DNA of 33,093 bases from Halobacteriales archaeon QS_9_67_15 (lineage in GTDB: Archaea > Halobacteriota > Halobacteria > Halobacteriales > Haloarculaceae). The notes under the pieces are model-generated. The model did no database searches and had not been told where the DNA came from. It saw only the letters and a list, made by a program, of their open reading frames with translations. Shown piece after piece: positions 1 through 8,161 of this stretch. Position 1 is the first letter of the stretch. The number at the start of each line of letters is the position of its first letter. Position numbers and translations under genes: made by a program. The DNA lies in NCBI GenBank assembly GCA_003023165.1, contig PXSD01000169.1:12582-45674 (forward strand), given 5' to 3'.

Positions 1-2
1 GC

Positions 3-566
3 GAGGGCGGCGACCGCGGCCAGCTATCGAGCGGGCTCGACGCGCTCCGCGACCACGGGAACATGTACGACTACTCGCTGGTGAGCCGACAGGACGACGT
101 GGCTCACATCAAGACGGTGATCGACGAGACCGACGCAATGGGGACGATCCGCGGCAACGACGGCTACATCACCGGCCCCTTCCACATCGAGGACGGCAGC
201 GAGGTCTGGCACGTCGGTTTCGACCGCGCCCGACAGGCCGACGACACGCTGGCGGATCTCGAGCGGAACAACGAGTTCGACGTCGTCGAGCGGACCAACA
301 CGTCGGTCCCGGACATGCAGGACCTCGTCCAGAACGCCGGGGCCGCGATGACGCTCATCGAGGGCTGTGAGGGCCTCTCGGAGACCGAACGCGAGACGCT
401 CGAGACGGCCGTCTCCTCGGGGTATTTCGAGTCGCCGCGGGACGCGACCCTCGGAACGCTCGCCGACGAGTTCGACGTCTCCAAACCCGCCGTCTCGAAG
501 AACCTGCGCCGTGGGCAGCGCAAGATGATCCAGCGCGTCGTCGATGCGCTCGACGACCTCGAATAG
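3..566 (+). CDS. HTH-10 (bacterio-opsin activator-like) transcriptional regulator, 5' partial
   Basis: The reading frame is open from the first bases of the window, so the true start lies upstream; 187 residues are visible. The C-terminal 55 or so residues (from LSETERETLE to the end) form the helix-turn-helix typical of Bat/HTH-10 regulators: an LSxxERETLxxAxxxGYFxxPR helix pair followed by LADEFDVSKPAVSKNLRRGQ, the recognition helix. The part before it is an acidic alpha/beta segment of the kind that forms the sensor or GAF-like region in these proteins, but I cannot assign its ligand. Haloarchaeal genomes encode many such regulators and targets are rarely known. It is followed by the first ABC operon in the same direction after about 110 bp, so it could regulate that operon, but only proximity supports this. 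Confidence 0.85.
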   Translation, partial: EGGDRGQLSSGLDALRDHGNMYDYSLVSRQDDVAHIKTVIDETDAMGTIRGNDGYITGPFHIEDGSEVWHVGFDRARQADDTLADLERNNEFDVVERTNTSVPDMQDLVQNAGAAMTLIEGCEGLSETERETLETAVSSGYFESPRDATLGTLADEFDVSKPAVSKNLRRGQRKMIQRVVDALDDLE

Positions 567-678
567 GGCAGTTCGGCCTGATACCCGAACCCCGACCCAT
601 CGTTCTGCATCGGTGAAATCGCTCGTTAACATGTGAACCCGGGGTGCTATGCCCGTCAGACCGGATATAATAGACATC

Positions 679-2145
679 ATGCGAGAGCATATCACGCGGA
701 GGCGAGCACTGAAGTCGATGGGTGCAGCAGGTATCGCAGCACTGGCCGGTTGTTCCGAGGGTGACGGGACGCCGACGAGCGGCAGTGACGGCGACGAAGA
801 CGGCAACGACGGCAGCGACGGCGGCGACGGCATGGACCCGACGGAGACGACCGATTCATCGATGGACGAAACACCTACTGGAACGGCGAGCGGCGTATCG
901 GGGGAACTGACTATCGGCGTGCTCCAGCCGATGTCGGGTGACCTGGCGTACTACGGCCAACAGAGCGTCTGGGGGTTCCTCTCCGGACTCGGGTACAAGG
1001 ACGGGTCGGAGCCGCCGGCGGACGTGGGGACCGGCGAGACGACGTTCTCGGTCGGCGACGTGGACTATCGACTGCTCGTCAGAGACACGGGGTTCTCGGC
1101 CGACGGCGCGCAGTCGGCGGCCACGTCACTCGTCCGAGAGGACGACGTGGACATGCTGTTTGGCTGTTCCTCCTCCGCGTCTGCCCAGCGGGTGATCGGC
1201 CAGGTCGTCAACCAGGCACAAGTGCCGATCATGGTCGGACCCGCCGCGTCGGCGGCGATCACCTCCGACGGGGAGAGCTGTAGCGACCTGGTGTACCGGG
1301 CCAGCGAGAACACGGCGATGGACGCCCGGTCCGGCGGTCGCTACGTCGCCAACGAAACCGACGTGTCGAAGGTGTATCTCTTCGGAGCCGACTACTCCTT
1401 CGGGCGCGCAGTGGTCAAGAACTATAAATCGGTCCTCGAGAGCGAGGGCGTCGAGATCGTCGGCGAGCAGTTCGTCGAGCGGGGCTACGCCGAATGGGAC
1501 GGGCTCCTCGACAACGCCGAGGAAGCCGGTGCGGAAGGGGTCGTCGGCGGATTCACCGTTGCGACGCTCCCGAACCTGTTCAGTTCGTACCTCTCGGGCG
1601 ATTACTCGTTCCGGACCTTCGGCGGGTACGCGACGCAGATCACGAACACCGTCGTCGGAAACACCATGAAGAACGTCCTCGGCGAGCCGCTGACCGAGGA
1701 GAAGATCCAGAACTCGAAACTGGGGTCGTTCACCACGCGCTATCACTGGAACCAGTACGACAACGAGATCAACGACTCGTTCGTCCAGTCCTACACGGAC
1801 ACCTACGGCGTCGTGCCCGACCTGTTCACCTCCGGGACGTTCACGGCGGCGTCGGCTATCCACCAGGCGGTCGGGGCGTCGGGTTCGACCACGGGCGAGG
1901 ACATCGCCGGCGCGCTCAAGGGCATGACGGTCACGGACACCCCGAAGGGCGAGGACGGCTACACGTTCCAGGAGTACAACAACCAGGCCCGGTCGGAGAT
2001 GACCGTCGCCGACCCGATCCCGACCAAGGACGAGTGGGCCGACTCGTGGGGCGCGGACATCCAGCCGGGAGAACCGAAGGCCCGTATCGCGGGCGAGGAC
2101 GCGACGATCCCGGTCGACAGCTCGGACATGAACTGTTCGCTGTGA
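679..2145 (+). CDS. HAAT-family ABC transporter substrate-binding lipoprotein (branched-chain amino acid/amide type)
   Basis: Secreted ligand receptor for the ABC operon that follows. The N-terminus has a twin-arginine motif (TRRRALKSMG) and a lipobox (LAGC), so the protein is probably exported folded and lipid-anchored. An acidic Gly/Ser/Asp/Thr linker of about 55 residues follows, then a type I periplasmic-binding fold beginning ELTIGVLQPMSG. The usual ligand-loop element VPIMVGPAASAAIT and the inter-lobe element KVYLFGADYSFGR are present, and length is normal for the family. I chose ATG 679 because it gives the typical short Tat n-region; an in-frame ATG at 649 is possible. The gene ends 2 bp before the first ATPase gene. 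Urea, short amides and branched-chain amino acids are all known ligands of this family; the substrate cannot be told from sequence. Confidence 0.9.
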   Translation: MREHITRRRALKSMGAAGIAALAGCSEGDGTPTSGSDGDEDGNDGSDGGDGMDPTETTDSSMDETPTGTASGVSGELTIGVLQPMSGDLAYYGQQSVWGFLSGLGYKDGSEPPADVGTGETTFSVGDVDYRLLVRDTGFSADGAQSAATSLVREDDVDMLFGCSSSASAQRVIGQVVNQAQVPIMVGPAASAAITSDGESCSDLVYRASENTAMDARSGGRYVANETDVSKVYLFGADYSFGRAVVKNYKSVLESEGVEIVGEQFVERGYAEWDGLLDNAEEAGAEGVVGGFTVATLPNLFSSYLSGDYSFRTFGGYATQITNTVVGNTMKNVLGEPLTEEKIQNSKLGSFTTRYHWNQYDNEINDSFVQSYTDTYGVVPDLFTSGTFTAASAIHQAVGASGSTTGEDIAGALKGMTVTDTPKGEDGYTFQEYNNQARSEMTVADPIPTKDEWADSWGADIQPGEPKARIAGEDATIPVDSSDMNCSL

Positions 2146-2147
2146 AC

Positions 2148-2960
2148 ATGCTGCGGACGACGGGCCTCACCAAGCAGTTCGGCGGACTCACCGCCGTCGA
2201 CAGCGTCGACTTCGAGCTCGGGGACGAGCTCTGTTCGCTCATCGGCCCCAACGGAGCCGGGAAGACGACGGTTTTCGACCTCCTGACCGGGGTGCTCGAA
2301 CCCACACAGGGGTCGATAGAGCTCCGGACCGACGGTGAGTGGGTCGACGTGACCGACGCCTCGCCCGACGAGACGGCGACGATGGGCCTGCATCGGTCCT
2401 ACCAGATAACGAACGTCTTCCCGACGCTCACCGTGCTGGAGAACGTCCGCGTGGCCGCGCAGGCCCACGGCGACGACGCCGCGACGTTCTGGCGTAACGT
2501 CGGCACCTACGACGAGTACGTCCGCGAAGCGCGGGGCATCCTCGAACGCGTCGGCCTCGCCGACCGCGCCGACGACCTGGCGCAGAACCTCAGCCACGGT
2601 GCGAGTCGACAGCTGGAGGTGGCCGTCGCGCTCGCGGGCCACCCGGACGTGCTCCTGCTTGACGAACCGAACGCCGGCGTCTCCTCGGAGAGCGTCGGCG
2701 ACATCGTCGACCTCATCGAGGACGTGGCCGAGGACCACGCGGTCCTGCTCGTCGAGCACAATATGGACATCGTAATGGAGGTCTCGGACCGAGTCGTCGT
2801 CCTCAACCAGGGCGAAGTCATCGCCGACGACGAACCGAGCGCCGTCCGCGAGAATCCGGCCGTTCAGGAAGCGTACCTCGGCGGGTACGAACCCGGCGAC
2901 CTCGGCGACCGAACCGACGAACGGGCCGACGACGCACCCGGATCGGGAGGCGTCGCATGA
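2148..2960 (+). CDS. ABC transporter ATP-binding protein, LivG/UrtD type
   Basis: Cytoplasmic ATPase of the first HAAT transporter, 270 aa. Walker A GPNGAGKT lies at residues 33-40, Walker B VLLLDEP at about 168-174, and the switch histidine is in LLVEHNMD. The signature motif is LSHGASRQ (about 148-155) rather than LSGGQ; LSHG variants are normal in LivG/UrtD proteins, though the ASR part is less usual. The start is the ATG 2 bp after the binding-protein stop; longer in-frame readings would run inside the upstream gene. The last 25 or so residues form an acidic Asp/Arg-rich tail. Position between binding protein and LivF-type ATPase supports the assignment. Confidence 0.92.
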   Translation: MLRTTGLTKQFGGLTAVDSVDFELGDELCSLIGPNGAGKTTVFDLLTGVLEPTQGSIELRTDGEWVDVTDASPDETATMGLHRSYQITNVFPTLTVLENVRVAAQAHGDDAATFWRNVGTYDEYVREARGILERVGLADRADDLAQNLSHGASRQLEVAVALAGHPDVLLLDEPNAGVSSESVGDIVDLIEDVAEDHAVLLVEHNMDIVMEVSDRVVVLNQGEVIADDEPSAVRENPAVQEAYLGGYEPGDLGDRTDERADDAPGSGGVA

Positions 2961-2976
2961 ACGCGAGGGAGACCCC

Positions 2977-3675
2977 GTGACGCTCCTCGAACTCCACGGC
3001 GTCGAGACCTACTACGGCGAGAGCCACGTCCTCGAAGGCGTGACGCTCTCCGTCGAGGAAGGGGAGGTCGTCGCGCTCGTCGGCCGGAACGGCGTCGGCA
3101 AGACCACGACGCTTCGCTCGATCCTCCAGTTGACGCCGCCTCGCGAGGGCAGTGTCACCTACCGCGGCGAGGAACTCGTCGGCCTCGGCACGCACGAAGT
3201 CGCCGACCGCGGCGTCGGCTGGATACCCGAGGACCGCCGGATCTTCTCGCAGCTGTCGGTCGCCGAGAACGTCCGCGTCTCCGTCCCCGACGGTCGGGAC
3301 ACGGAAGCGGCGCTGACGATGGCGTACGACACCTTCCCGGTCCTCGACGAGCGCCGCGACCAGGAGGCCGGCACGCTCTCGGGCGGCCAACAGCAGATGC
3401 TCTCGCTCGCCCGCGGCCTCGTCGGCGAGAACGCCCTCCTGCTCGTGGACGAACCGAGCGAGGGGCTGGCACCGCAGATCGTCGCCGACGTGGCGGACGC
3501 ACTGAACGACGCGGCCAAAGAGACGACGCTCCTCCTCGTCGAGCAGAACCTCCCGCTCGCGCTCGACCTTGCGGACCGCTTCTACGTCCTCGACAAGGGA
3601 CGAGTCGTCGACGACGGTGACACCGCCGAGGTCTCCGCCGACGACGAACGACTCAGGAGGTTTCTCTCGGCATGA
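2977..3675 (+). CDS. ABC transporter ATP-binding protein, LivF/UrtE type
   Basis: Second ATPase subunit of the first HAAT transporter, 232 aa. Walker A is GRNGVGKTT (about 36-44), the form common in LivF/UrtE, with LSGGQQQ at about 134-140, Walker B ALLLVDEP just after, and an LLVEQN switch region. The start is GTG 2977, 17 bp after the previous stop, with an AGGGAG stretch just upstream that could act as a ribosome site. An ATG at 2957 is out of frame and stops after seven codons. The end overlaps the next gene by 4 bp (ATGA), suggesting translational coupling. Confidence 0.92.
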   Translation: MTLLELHGVETYYGESHVLEGVTLSVEEGEVVALVGRNGVGKTTTLRSILQLTPPREGSVTYRGEELVGLGTHEVADRGVGWIPEDRRIFSQLSVAENVRVSVPDGRDTEAALTMAYDTFPVLDERRDQEAGTLSGGQQQMLSLARGLVGENALLLVDEPSEGLAPQIVADVADALNDAAKETTLLLVEQNLPLALDLADRFYVLDKGRVVDDGDTAEVSADDERLRRFLSA

Positions 3676-4715
3676 CCGACCCGACAGTGCTCACCGAACT
3701 GACCGCGCTCGCACTGCAGGCGGGCTTCGTCGACGGGCTCACCGACTTCCTCGGCCCCTCGAACCTCGCGAGCGTGGTCGTCGAAGGGCTCGCCAAGTCG
3801 GCCATCTACGTGATGATCGCGAGCGGACTCACGCTGATATTCGGCCTGATGGGCGTGCTCAACTTCGCACACGGGTCGCTGACGATGATCGGTGCCTACC
3901 TCGCCGGCGTCGTCATGGTCGTCCTCGTCGGAAACGCGACCGGACAGTGGACCCGGATGGCGTTCTTCTTCGGCGCGCTCGTGGTCGTCTTCATCGCGCT
4001 GGCCTTCCTCGGTGGCGTGATGGAGATCGGACTGATCCGCGAACTGTACACCAGACCGCCGATCTACCAGATCCTCCTCACCTTCGGGCTGACGCTCGTG
4101 CTCGAAGAGACGGTTCGGATCGTCGTCCAGTTCTACGGGCTTCAGCCGATCTCCGAGTGGCAGGGCGCGCTCGGCACGAAGCCCGCGTTCATGGCGACAG
4201 AGCACTCGCTCGGTCCGCTCTCGGTGCGCGGACTGGCAGCCTTCGAGATCCTCCTCGGCCTCGCGACGGTCGCGGCGATCTGGGCCTTCTTGACGCGGAC
4301 GCGCTACGGCCTCTACATCCGTGCCGGCAGCGAGGACGCCGAGATGGCAGAAGCGCTCGGCATCGACGTGCGTCGCGTGTTTACCGTCGTTTTCGCGCTC
4401 GGTGCGGGCATCGCCGGTGTCGCCGGCGCGCTCCTGATGTGGGACCCGGTGTGGGGCGCGAGCGTGCCACTTGCCGCGGAGACGCTGTTGCCCGCGTTCG
4501 TCGTCGTCATCATCGGCGGCCTGGGCACCTTCCGCGGGACCGTCGCGGGCGCGCTGGTTGTCGGGATGGCAGACGCGACGACGACGTGGTGGTTCCAGAA
4601 CGTCTTCATCACCTGGACGTGGCTCCCCGAGATGGCAGTGTTCCTCATCCTCGTCGGGATGCTCGTCGTGAAACCACAGGGACTGTACGGCGTCGAGGAG
4701 GTAGGTGGCCATTAG
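3672..4715 (+). CDS. Branched-chain amino acid/amide ABC transporter permease, LivH type
   Basis: Integral membrane subunit, 347 aa, with eight or so hydrophobic segments spread along its length. Family hallmarks are GLTLIFGLMGVLNFAHGSL near residue 60, the cytoplasmic coupling stretch TRYGLYIRAGSEDAEMAEAL and the C-terminal VVVIIGGLGTFRGTVAGAL. It forms the transmembrane pore with the LivM-type permease downstream and is driven by the two ATPases upstream. The start ATG overlaps the stop of the LivF-type gene. It overlaps the next gene by 11 bp. Confidence 0.92.
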   Translation: MTDPTVLTELTALALQAGFVDGLTDFLGPSNLASVVVEGLAKSAIYVMIASGLTLIFGLMGVLNFAHGSLTMIGAYLAGVVMVVLVGNATGQWTRMAFFFGALVVVFIALAFLGGVMEIGLIRELYTRPPIYQILLTFGLTLVLEETVRIVVQFYGLQPISEWQGALGTKPAFMATEHSLGPLSVRGLAAFEILLGLATVAAIWAFLTRTRYGLYIRAGSEDAEMAEALGIDVRRVFTVVFALGAGIAGVAGALLMWDPVWGASVPLAAETLLPAFVVVIIGGLGTFRGTVAGALVVGMADATTTWWFQNVFITWTWLPEMAVFLILVGMLVVKPQGLYGVEEVGGH

Positions 4716-5985
4716 CTCCGTCACCCGCTGGGTCGAGAACCGCAGGCTCTCCTGGCCCGTGGACCACCTGCGAAGTCAGCAGGTCCACCTCCTGGTCGTC
4801 CTCGCCCTCCTGGCGTATCCGGGCTTCTACCACCTGCTGACGAGCTCTTCCGTCTCGAACCTCGCCGTGGCCATCCTGCCGCGGATGGACTCGATGGTCG
4901 CGGTGCTGTACTTCGCGCTGTTCGCGATGTCGTTCGACTTCATCAGCGGCTACACCGGCTACCTCTCGTTCGGGCACGCCGCCTTCTACGGCACCGGTGC
5001 CTATCTCGTCATTTTGGTCGCGAACGGCAAGATCCCCCTCCTCCCCCCGGGGACGCCGTTCATGATCTCGCTCCTCCTCGCCGGTCTCCTCGCGGCGCTC
5101 GTCGCGGTCGTGATCGGCCTCGTCTCCTTCCGGCTGACGGGCGTCTACTTCGCGATGGTCACGCTCGGCTTCGCGCAGGTCATGTACGTCTTCGTCCGCG
5201 GCTGGAACTACGTCGCGAGCAACCCGCGCGACGGGCCCGCGATCGGGTCGACCCACCCGGACGGCTTCGAGATCGGCGTCCCGTTCGTCGACCAGTTGAA
5301 CCTCGCCATCGGGAGTTTCTCGGGCGACGAAGTGACGCTGCTCGGCCACACGCTCGGGACGTACACCGTTTCGTTCTACATGGTCGGGCTGGTCGTGCTC
5401 CTCTCGTATTTCGCGATGCAGCGTGTCATCCACTCGCCCTTCGGCCGCGTGATGATAGCCATCCGCGAGAACGAGGAGCGCGCGGAGGCGGTCGGCTACG
5501 ACACGTTCCGGTACAAGATCGGCGCGTTCGTGATGAGCGCCTTCTTCGGCGGCATCGCGGGCGGGCTGTTCGCCGGATTCAAACGGTCGGTCACCCCCGA
5601 GAGCACGTTCTACTTCCTGACGACCGGCGACGCCCTGCTTGCGAGCATCATCGGCGGCTTCGGGACGCTCGCCGGACCGCTGTACGGCCACCTCTTCGAC
5701 TACGGCGTCCGTGAGTTCCTCTCGAACCGCGGTCTGGGCGGCGGTCTCCTGCCGTATCTCCAGGAGACGCTGAGCCAGGCAGTGCTCACGACGACGCTCC
5801 CCGGCGGGATCACCGTCGAAGGGTTCATTCAGGCGGCACTGAACGGGCACGCGAGTCTCTACGTGGGTATCGTCTTCGTCCTGTTCGTCCTCTACGTGCC
5901 CGGCGGCCTCCTCGGCACCCTCAGAATTGGATTGGGTGGCAAGGTGTCCGAGCGACTGCCGGCGAAGCTCTGGGGTGACCGATGA
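4705..5985 (+). CDS. Branched-chain amino acid/amide ABC transporter permease, LivM type
   Basis: Second membrane subunit, 426 aa with many hydrophobic helices. Recognisable elements are FDFISGYTGYLSFGHAAFYG (about 75-95), RVMIAIRENEERAEAVGYD as the ATPase-coupling loop, and ASIIGGFGTLAGPLYGHL near the C-terminus. The start is GTG 4705, inside the end of the LivH-type gene in another frame. The stop overlaps the start of the broken thiolase-family gene by 4 bp (ATGA), which puts that gene in the same operon. Confidence 0.9.
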   Translation: MAISSVTRWVENRRLSWPVDHLRSQQVHLLVVLALLAYPGFYHLLTSSSVSNLAVAILPRMDSMVAVLYFALFAMSFDFISGYTGYLSFGHAAFYGTGAYLVILVANGKIPLLPPGTPFMISLLLAGLLAALVAVVIGLVSFRLTGVYFAMVTLGFAQVMYVFVRGWNYVASNPRDGPAIGSTHPDGFEIGVPFVDQLNLAIGSFSGDEVTLLGHTLGTYTVSFYMVGLVVLLSYFAMQRVIHSPFGRVMIAIRENEERAEAVGYDTFRYKIGAFVMSAFFGGIAGGLFAGFKRSVTPESTFYFLTTGDALLASIIGGFGTLAGPLYGHLFDYGVREFLSNRGLGGGLLPYLQETLSQAVLTTTLPGGITVEGFIQAALNGHASLYVGIVFVLFVLYVPGGLLGTLRIGLGGKVSERLPAKLWGDR

Positions 5986-6874
5986 CGGTCCACCTCACCG
6001 GCGTCGGGACGTACCTTCCCGACGAGACTGTCGACGGTGCCGACATCGCCGAGCGGAGCGGTATTCCGCGCGACGTGGTCGTCGAGCAGATGGGCATCCG
6101 CAGGAAGCACGTCTGCCGCGACGGCGACGACCAGCCGAGCGACATGTGCGTCGCCGCCGCGGAGGCCGCGCTGGCCGACGCGGACTGCGATCCCGATGCG
6201 CTGGACGCGGTCCGGTACCACGGCAGCGAATTCAAAGACTACGTCGTCTGGAGCCTCGCGGCGGACGTGGCCTCGCCGCGAGCCGCGAGGAGGACCTCGT
6301 CGACTACGAGGACCCGGACACCTCTTTCACGTTCAACTTCGGGAGCGGTGCGTCGGCGCTCGTCCTGGAACGCGACGCGCCGAGCCGAGCGCTCGCGACG
6401 GTCCGAGAGAGCGCGGCGGTGACCGACGGTAGTTTCTCCCGGGACGTGGTGATGCCGGCCGGCGGGACGCGACACCCCGCGAACCACGACACCGTTAACC
6501 AGGACATGCACAAGCTCCGTGTACGCGACCACGAGGAGATGAAAGAGCGCCTCGCCGAGGTGAGCCTGCCGAACTTCCTCGACGTGGCAGACACCGCGCT
6601 GGAGCGGTCGGGATACGACCGCGAGGACGTCGACTTCGCGGCGATCACCCACATGAAGCGGTCGTTCCACGACTCCCTCTGTGAGGAACTGGGGCTCGGC
6701 GACCGTCAATCGTACTATCTCGACGAGTACGGGCACGTCCAGAGCGTCGACCAGGCGCTCGCGACGGCGGAGGCACGGTCGCGCGACTGGCTCGACGACG
6801 GTGACGTGGTCCTGTATCTCGCCGCCGGAACCGGGTACACGTGGGCCGCGACGGTCATGGAGTGGCGGGCCTGA
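5982..6874 (+). pseudogene. 3-oxoacyl-ACP synthase III-like (thiolase superfamily) gene with internal deletion and frameshift
   Basis: The N-terminal part (from ATG 5982, MTVHLTGVGTYLPDETVDG) reads like the start of a KAS III/HMG-CoA-synthase-type thiolase-fold protein to about residue 97 (VVWSLAADVA). The match then continues in another frame as SREEDLVDYEDPDTSFTFNF through the active-site His region (ITHMKRSFHDSL) to AAGTGYTWAATVMEW and a TGA at 6872. Family members have about 40-45 residues between these parts, including the catalytic cysteine; that segment is absent here. The junction lies at a tandem 7-bp repeat CCGCGAG (6276-6289). The position where FabH has its catalytic Asn reads YGHVQS, so the intact clade may use different chemistry. 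It was the last gene of the liv-type operon. A sequencing or assembly deletion is the main alternative to a real pseudogene. Confidence 0.8.
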
Positions 6875-6895
6875 ACTCCCACAGAGCGCGTTCCT

Positions 6896-6916
6896 GAACG
6901 GACAGACTGTCCGTTC
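6896..6916. promoter_or_regulatory. 21-bp perfect palindrome, candidate operator
   Basis: GAACGGACAG-A-CTGTCCGTTC: two 10-bp arms around one central A. It lies 21 bp after the end of the broken thiolase gene and about 50 bp before the TATA box of the xylose dehydrogenase gene. A one-base loop is a poor RNA hairpin and no T-run follows, so a protein-binding site is likelier than a terminator. No binding protein can be named. Confidence 0.45.
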
Positions 6917-6967
6917 CAGAATGCCGATATCAGGGCGTTTGGCGGCGAATATCGGCCGTTTCCGTAT

Positions 6968-6977
6968 CACTTATCAC
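6968..6977 (+). promoter_or_regulatory. TATA box for xylose dehydrogenase
   Basis: CACTTATCAC is centred about 27 nt before ATG 7000, the spacing of haloarchaeal leaderless transcripts. The same CTTATCA core occurs in the promoter of the FAH-family gene. Confidence 0.5.
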
Positions 6978-6999
6978 AGTTGCGTCCCGCGGTTCGCAC

Positions 7000-8073
7000 A
7001 TGGACCTCTACGAGTACTTCGAGGACTTCACGGCGCGCGACTGGCCGCAGGCGGACGAGGGGACGGTCCGGTTCGCGATGGTCGGACTCGGCTGGTGGAC
7101 GCTCGACTACGCCATCCCGGCGACGAACGAACTCGAACACCTCGAAACGACCACTGTCGTCAGTTCGACGACGGAGAAGGCGCGGGGCGTCGCAGACGAG
7201 CACGACAGCATCGAGCGCGCACTCACCTACGACGAGTTCACGGACGGCGAGGCGACCGACGCGTACGACGCAGTCTACGTCGCCACGCCGAACGCGCTCC
7301 ACCTTCCTTACGTCGAAGCAGCGGCGGAGTTCGGGAAAGACGTCCTCTGCGAGAAGCCGCTGGAGGCCACCACCGAGCGCGCCGAGAAACTCGTCGAGGC
7401 CGCACGTGACGTGACTCTCGGCGTCGAGTACCGGATGCACGTCCAGCCGGCGGTCCGCATGATGCGCGAACTCGTCGCCGACGGGTTCATCGGCGACGTG
7501 ACGCTCGTTCACGGGAACATGTCCCAGCGCATGCTGGAGATCAACGAGAATCCCGACCAGTGGCGGCTGAATCCCGACCTTGCGGGCGCGGGCGCGTCCG
7601 TGACCGACCTGGGAGTGTACTCCATCAACACGACCCGCTTCGTCACCGGCCGCGACCCGGTCGGCGTCTCCGGCGCGACGTGGTCCGAGCACGAGGCCTT
7701 CGACGACGTGCCGGACGAACGAGCCTCCTTCACCGTCGAGTTCGAGGACGGCGTCCTCGCGTCCTGCACGGCGAGCCAGAACGCCCACTACGCGAGCAGT
7801 CTCCGCATTGTGGGGACCGAGGGCGAACTCCTCCTCGAAGACGCGTTCCTCGGCGGCGAGCGGGAACTGACCGTCACCCGCGGCGATACGACTATTCAGA
7901 CGGAGTTCGACCAGATACGGGAGACCAAGCGCTCGATCGAGTCCTTCGCCGACCACGTCCTGACGGATACGCCGATCCTCGGCGACGGCGAGCACGGACT
8001 CGTCGACCAGCGCACCATCGACGCCGTCTACGAGGCCGCGGCGTCCGGCGAACGCGTCGACCTCTCGGAGTAA
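7000..8073 (+). CDS. xacA: D-xylose 1-dehydrogenase (NADP+), Gfo/Idh/MocA family
   Basis: Oxidises D-xylose to xylonolactone with NADP+ in the cytoplasm, first step of oxidative xylose degradation in haloarchaea. The 357-aa protein has a Rossmann nucleotide motif MVGLGWWTLDYAIPA (about 27-41), the family EKP motif (ILCEKP-like VLCEKPLEAT, about 116-124) and the substrate-domain element VTDLGVYSINTTRF (about 201-214). The GWW variant of the dinucleotide motif and the elements HGNM, PDQWRL and CTASQNAH match what I recall of the characterised Haloferax/Haloarcula xylose dehydrogenases. A gene for xylonate dehydratase converges on it 88 bp away, which supports the substrate. Related glucose-fructose oxidoreductase-type sugar dehydrogenases are the alternative. 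Confidence 0.85.
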   Translation: MDLYEYFEDFTARDWPQADEGTVRFAMVGLGWWTLDYAIPATNELEHLETTTVVSSTTEKARGVADEHDSIERALTYDEFTDGEATDAYDAVYVATPNALHLPYVEAAAEFGKDVLCEKPLEATTERAEKLVEAARDVTLGVEYRMHVQPAVRMMRELVADGFIGDVTLVHGNMSQRMLEINENPDQWRLNPDLAGAGASVTDLGVYSINTTRFVTGRDPVGVSGATWSEHEAFDDVPDERASFTVEFEDGVLASCTASQNAHYASSLRIVGTEGELLLEDAFLGGERELTVTRGDTTIQTEFDQIRETKRSIESFADHVLTDTPILGDGEHGLVDQRTIDAVYEAAASGERVDLSE

Positions 8074-8091
8074 CTGCCGCGCGCGGTCACG

Positions 8092-8106
8092 ACTCGTGAA
8101 TCGAGT
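8092..8106. terminator. Weak inverted repeat between convergent genes
   Basis: ACTCG-TGAAT-CGAGT, 5-bp arms, followed on the + strand by CTTCTT. It sits between the 3' ends of the xylose dehydrogenase and xylonate dehydratase genes, where a two-way terminator would be expected. The stem is short, so this is tentative. Confidence 0.25.
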
Positions 8107-8161
8107 GCTTCTTCGGCTCAATACGAGCGAGAGACGCGGAGCGTCACCAGTTCGACGCGGC

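Noticed and set aside
1494-2147. Upstream extension of the LivG-type ATPase reading frame
   Set aside because: The added 218 residues are Arg/Gly/His-rich and lie inside the binding-protein gene in another frame; the domain begins properly at ATG 2148.
5982-6874. Programmed frameshifting in the thiolase-family gene
   Set aside because: There is no slippery sequence, and the catalytic-Cys segment is physically missing, so a simple recoding event would not restore a working enzyme.
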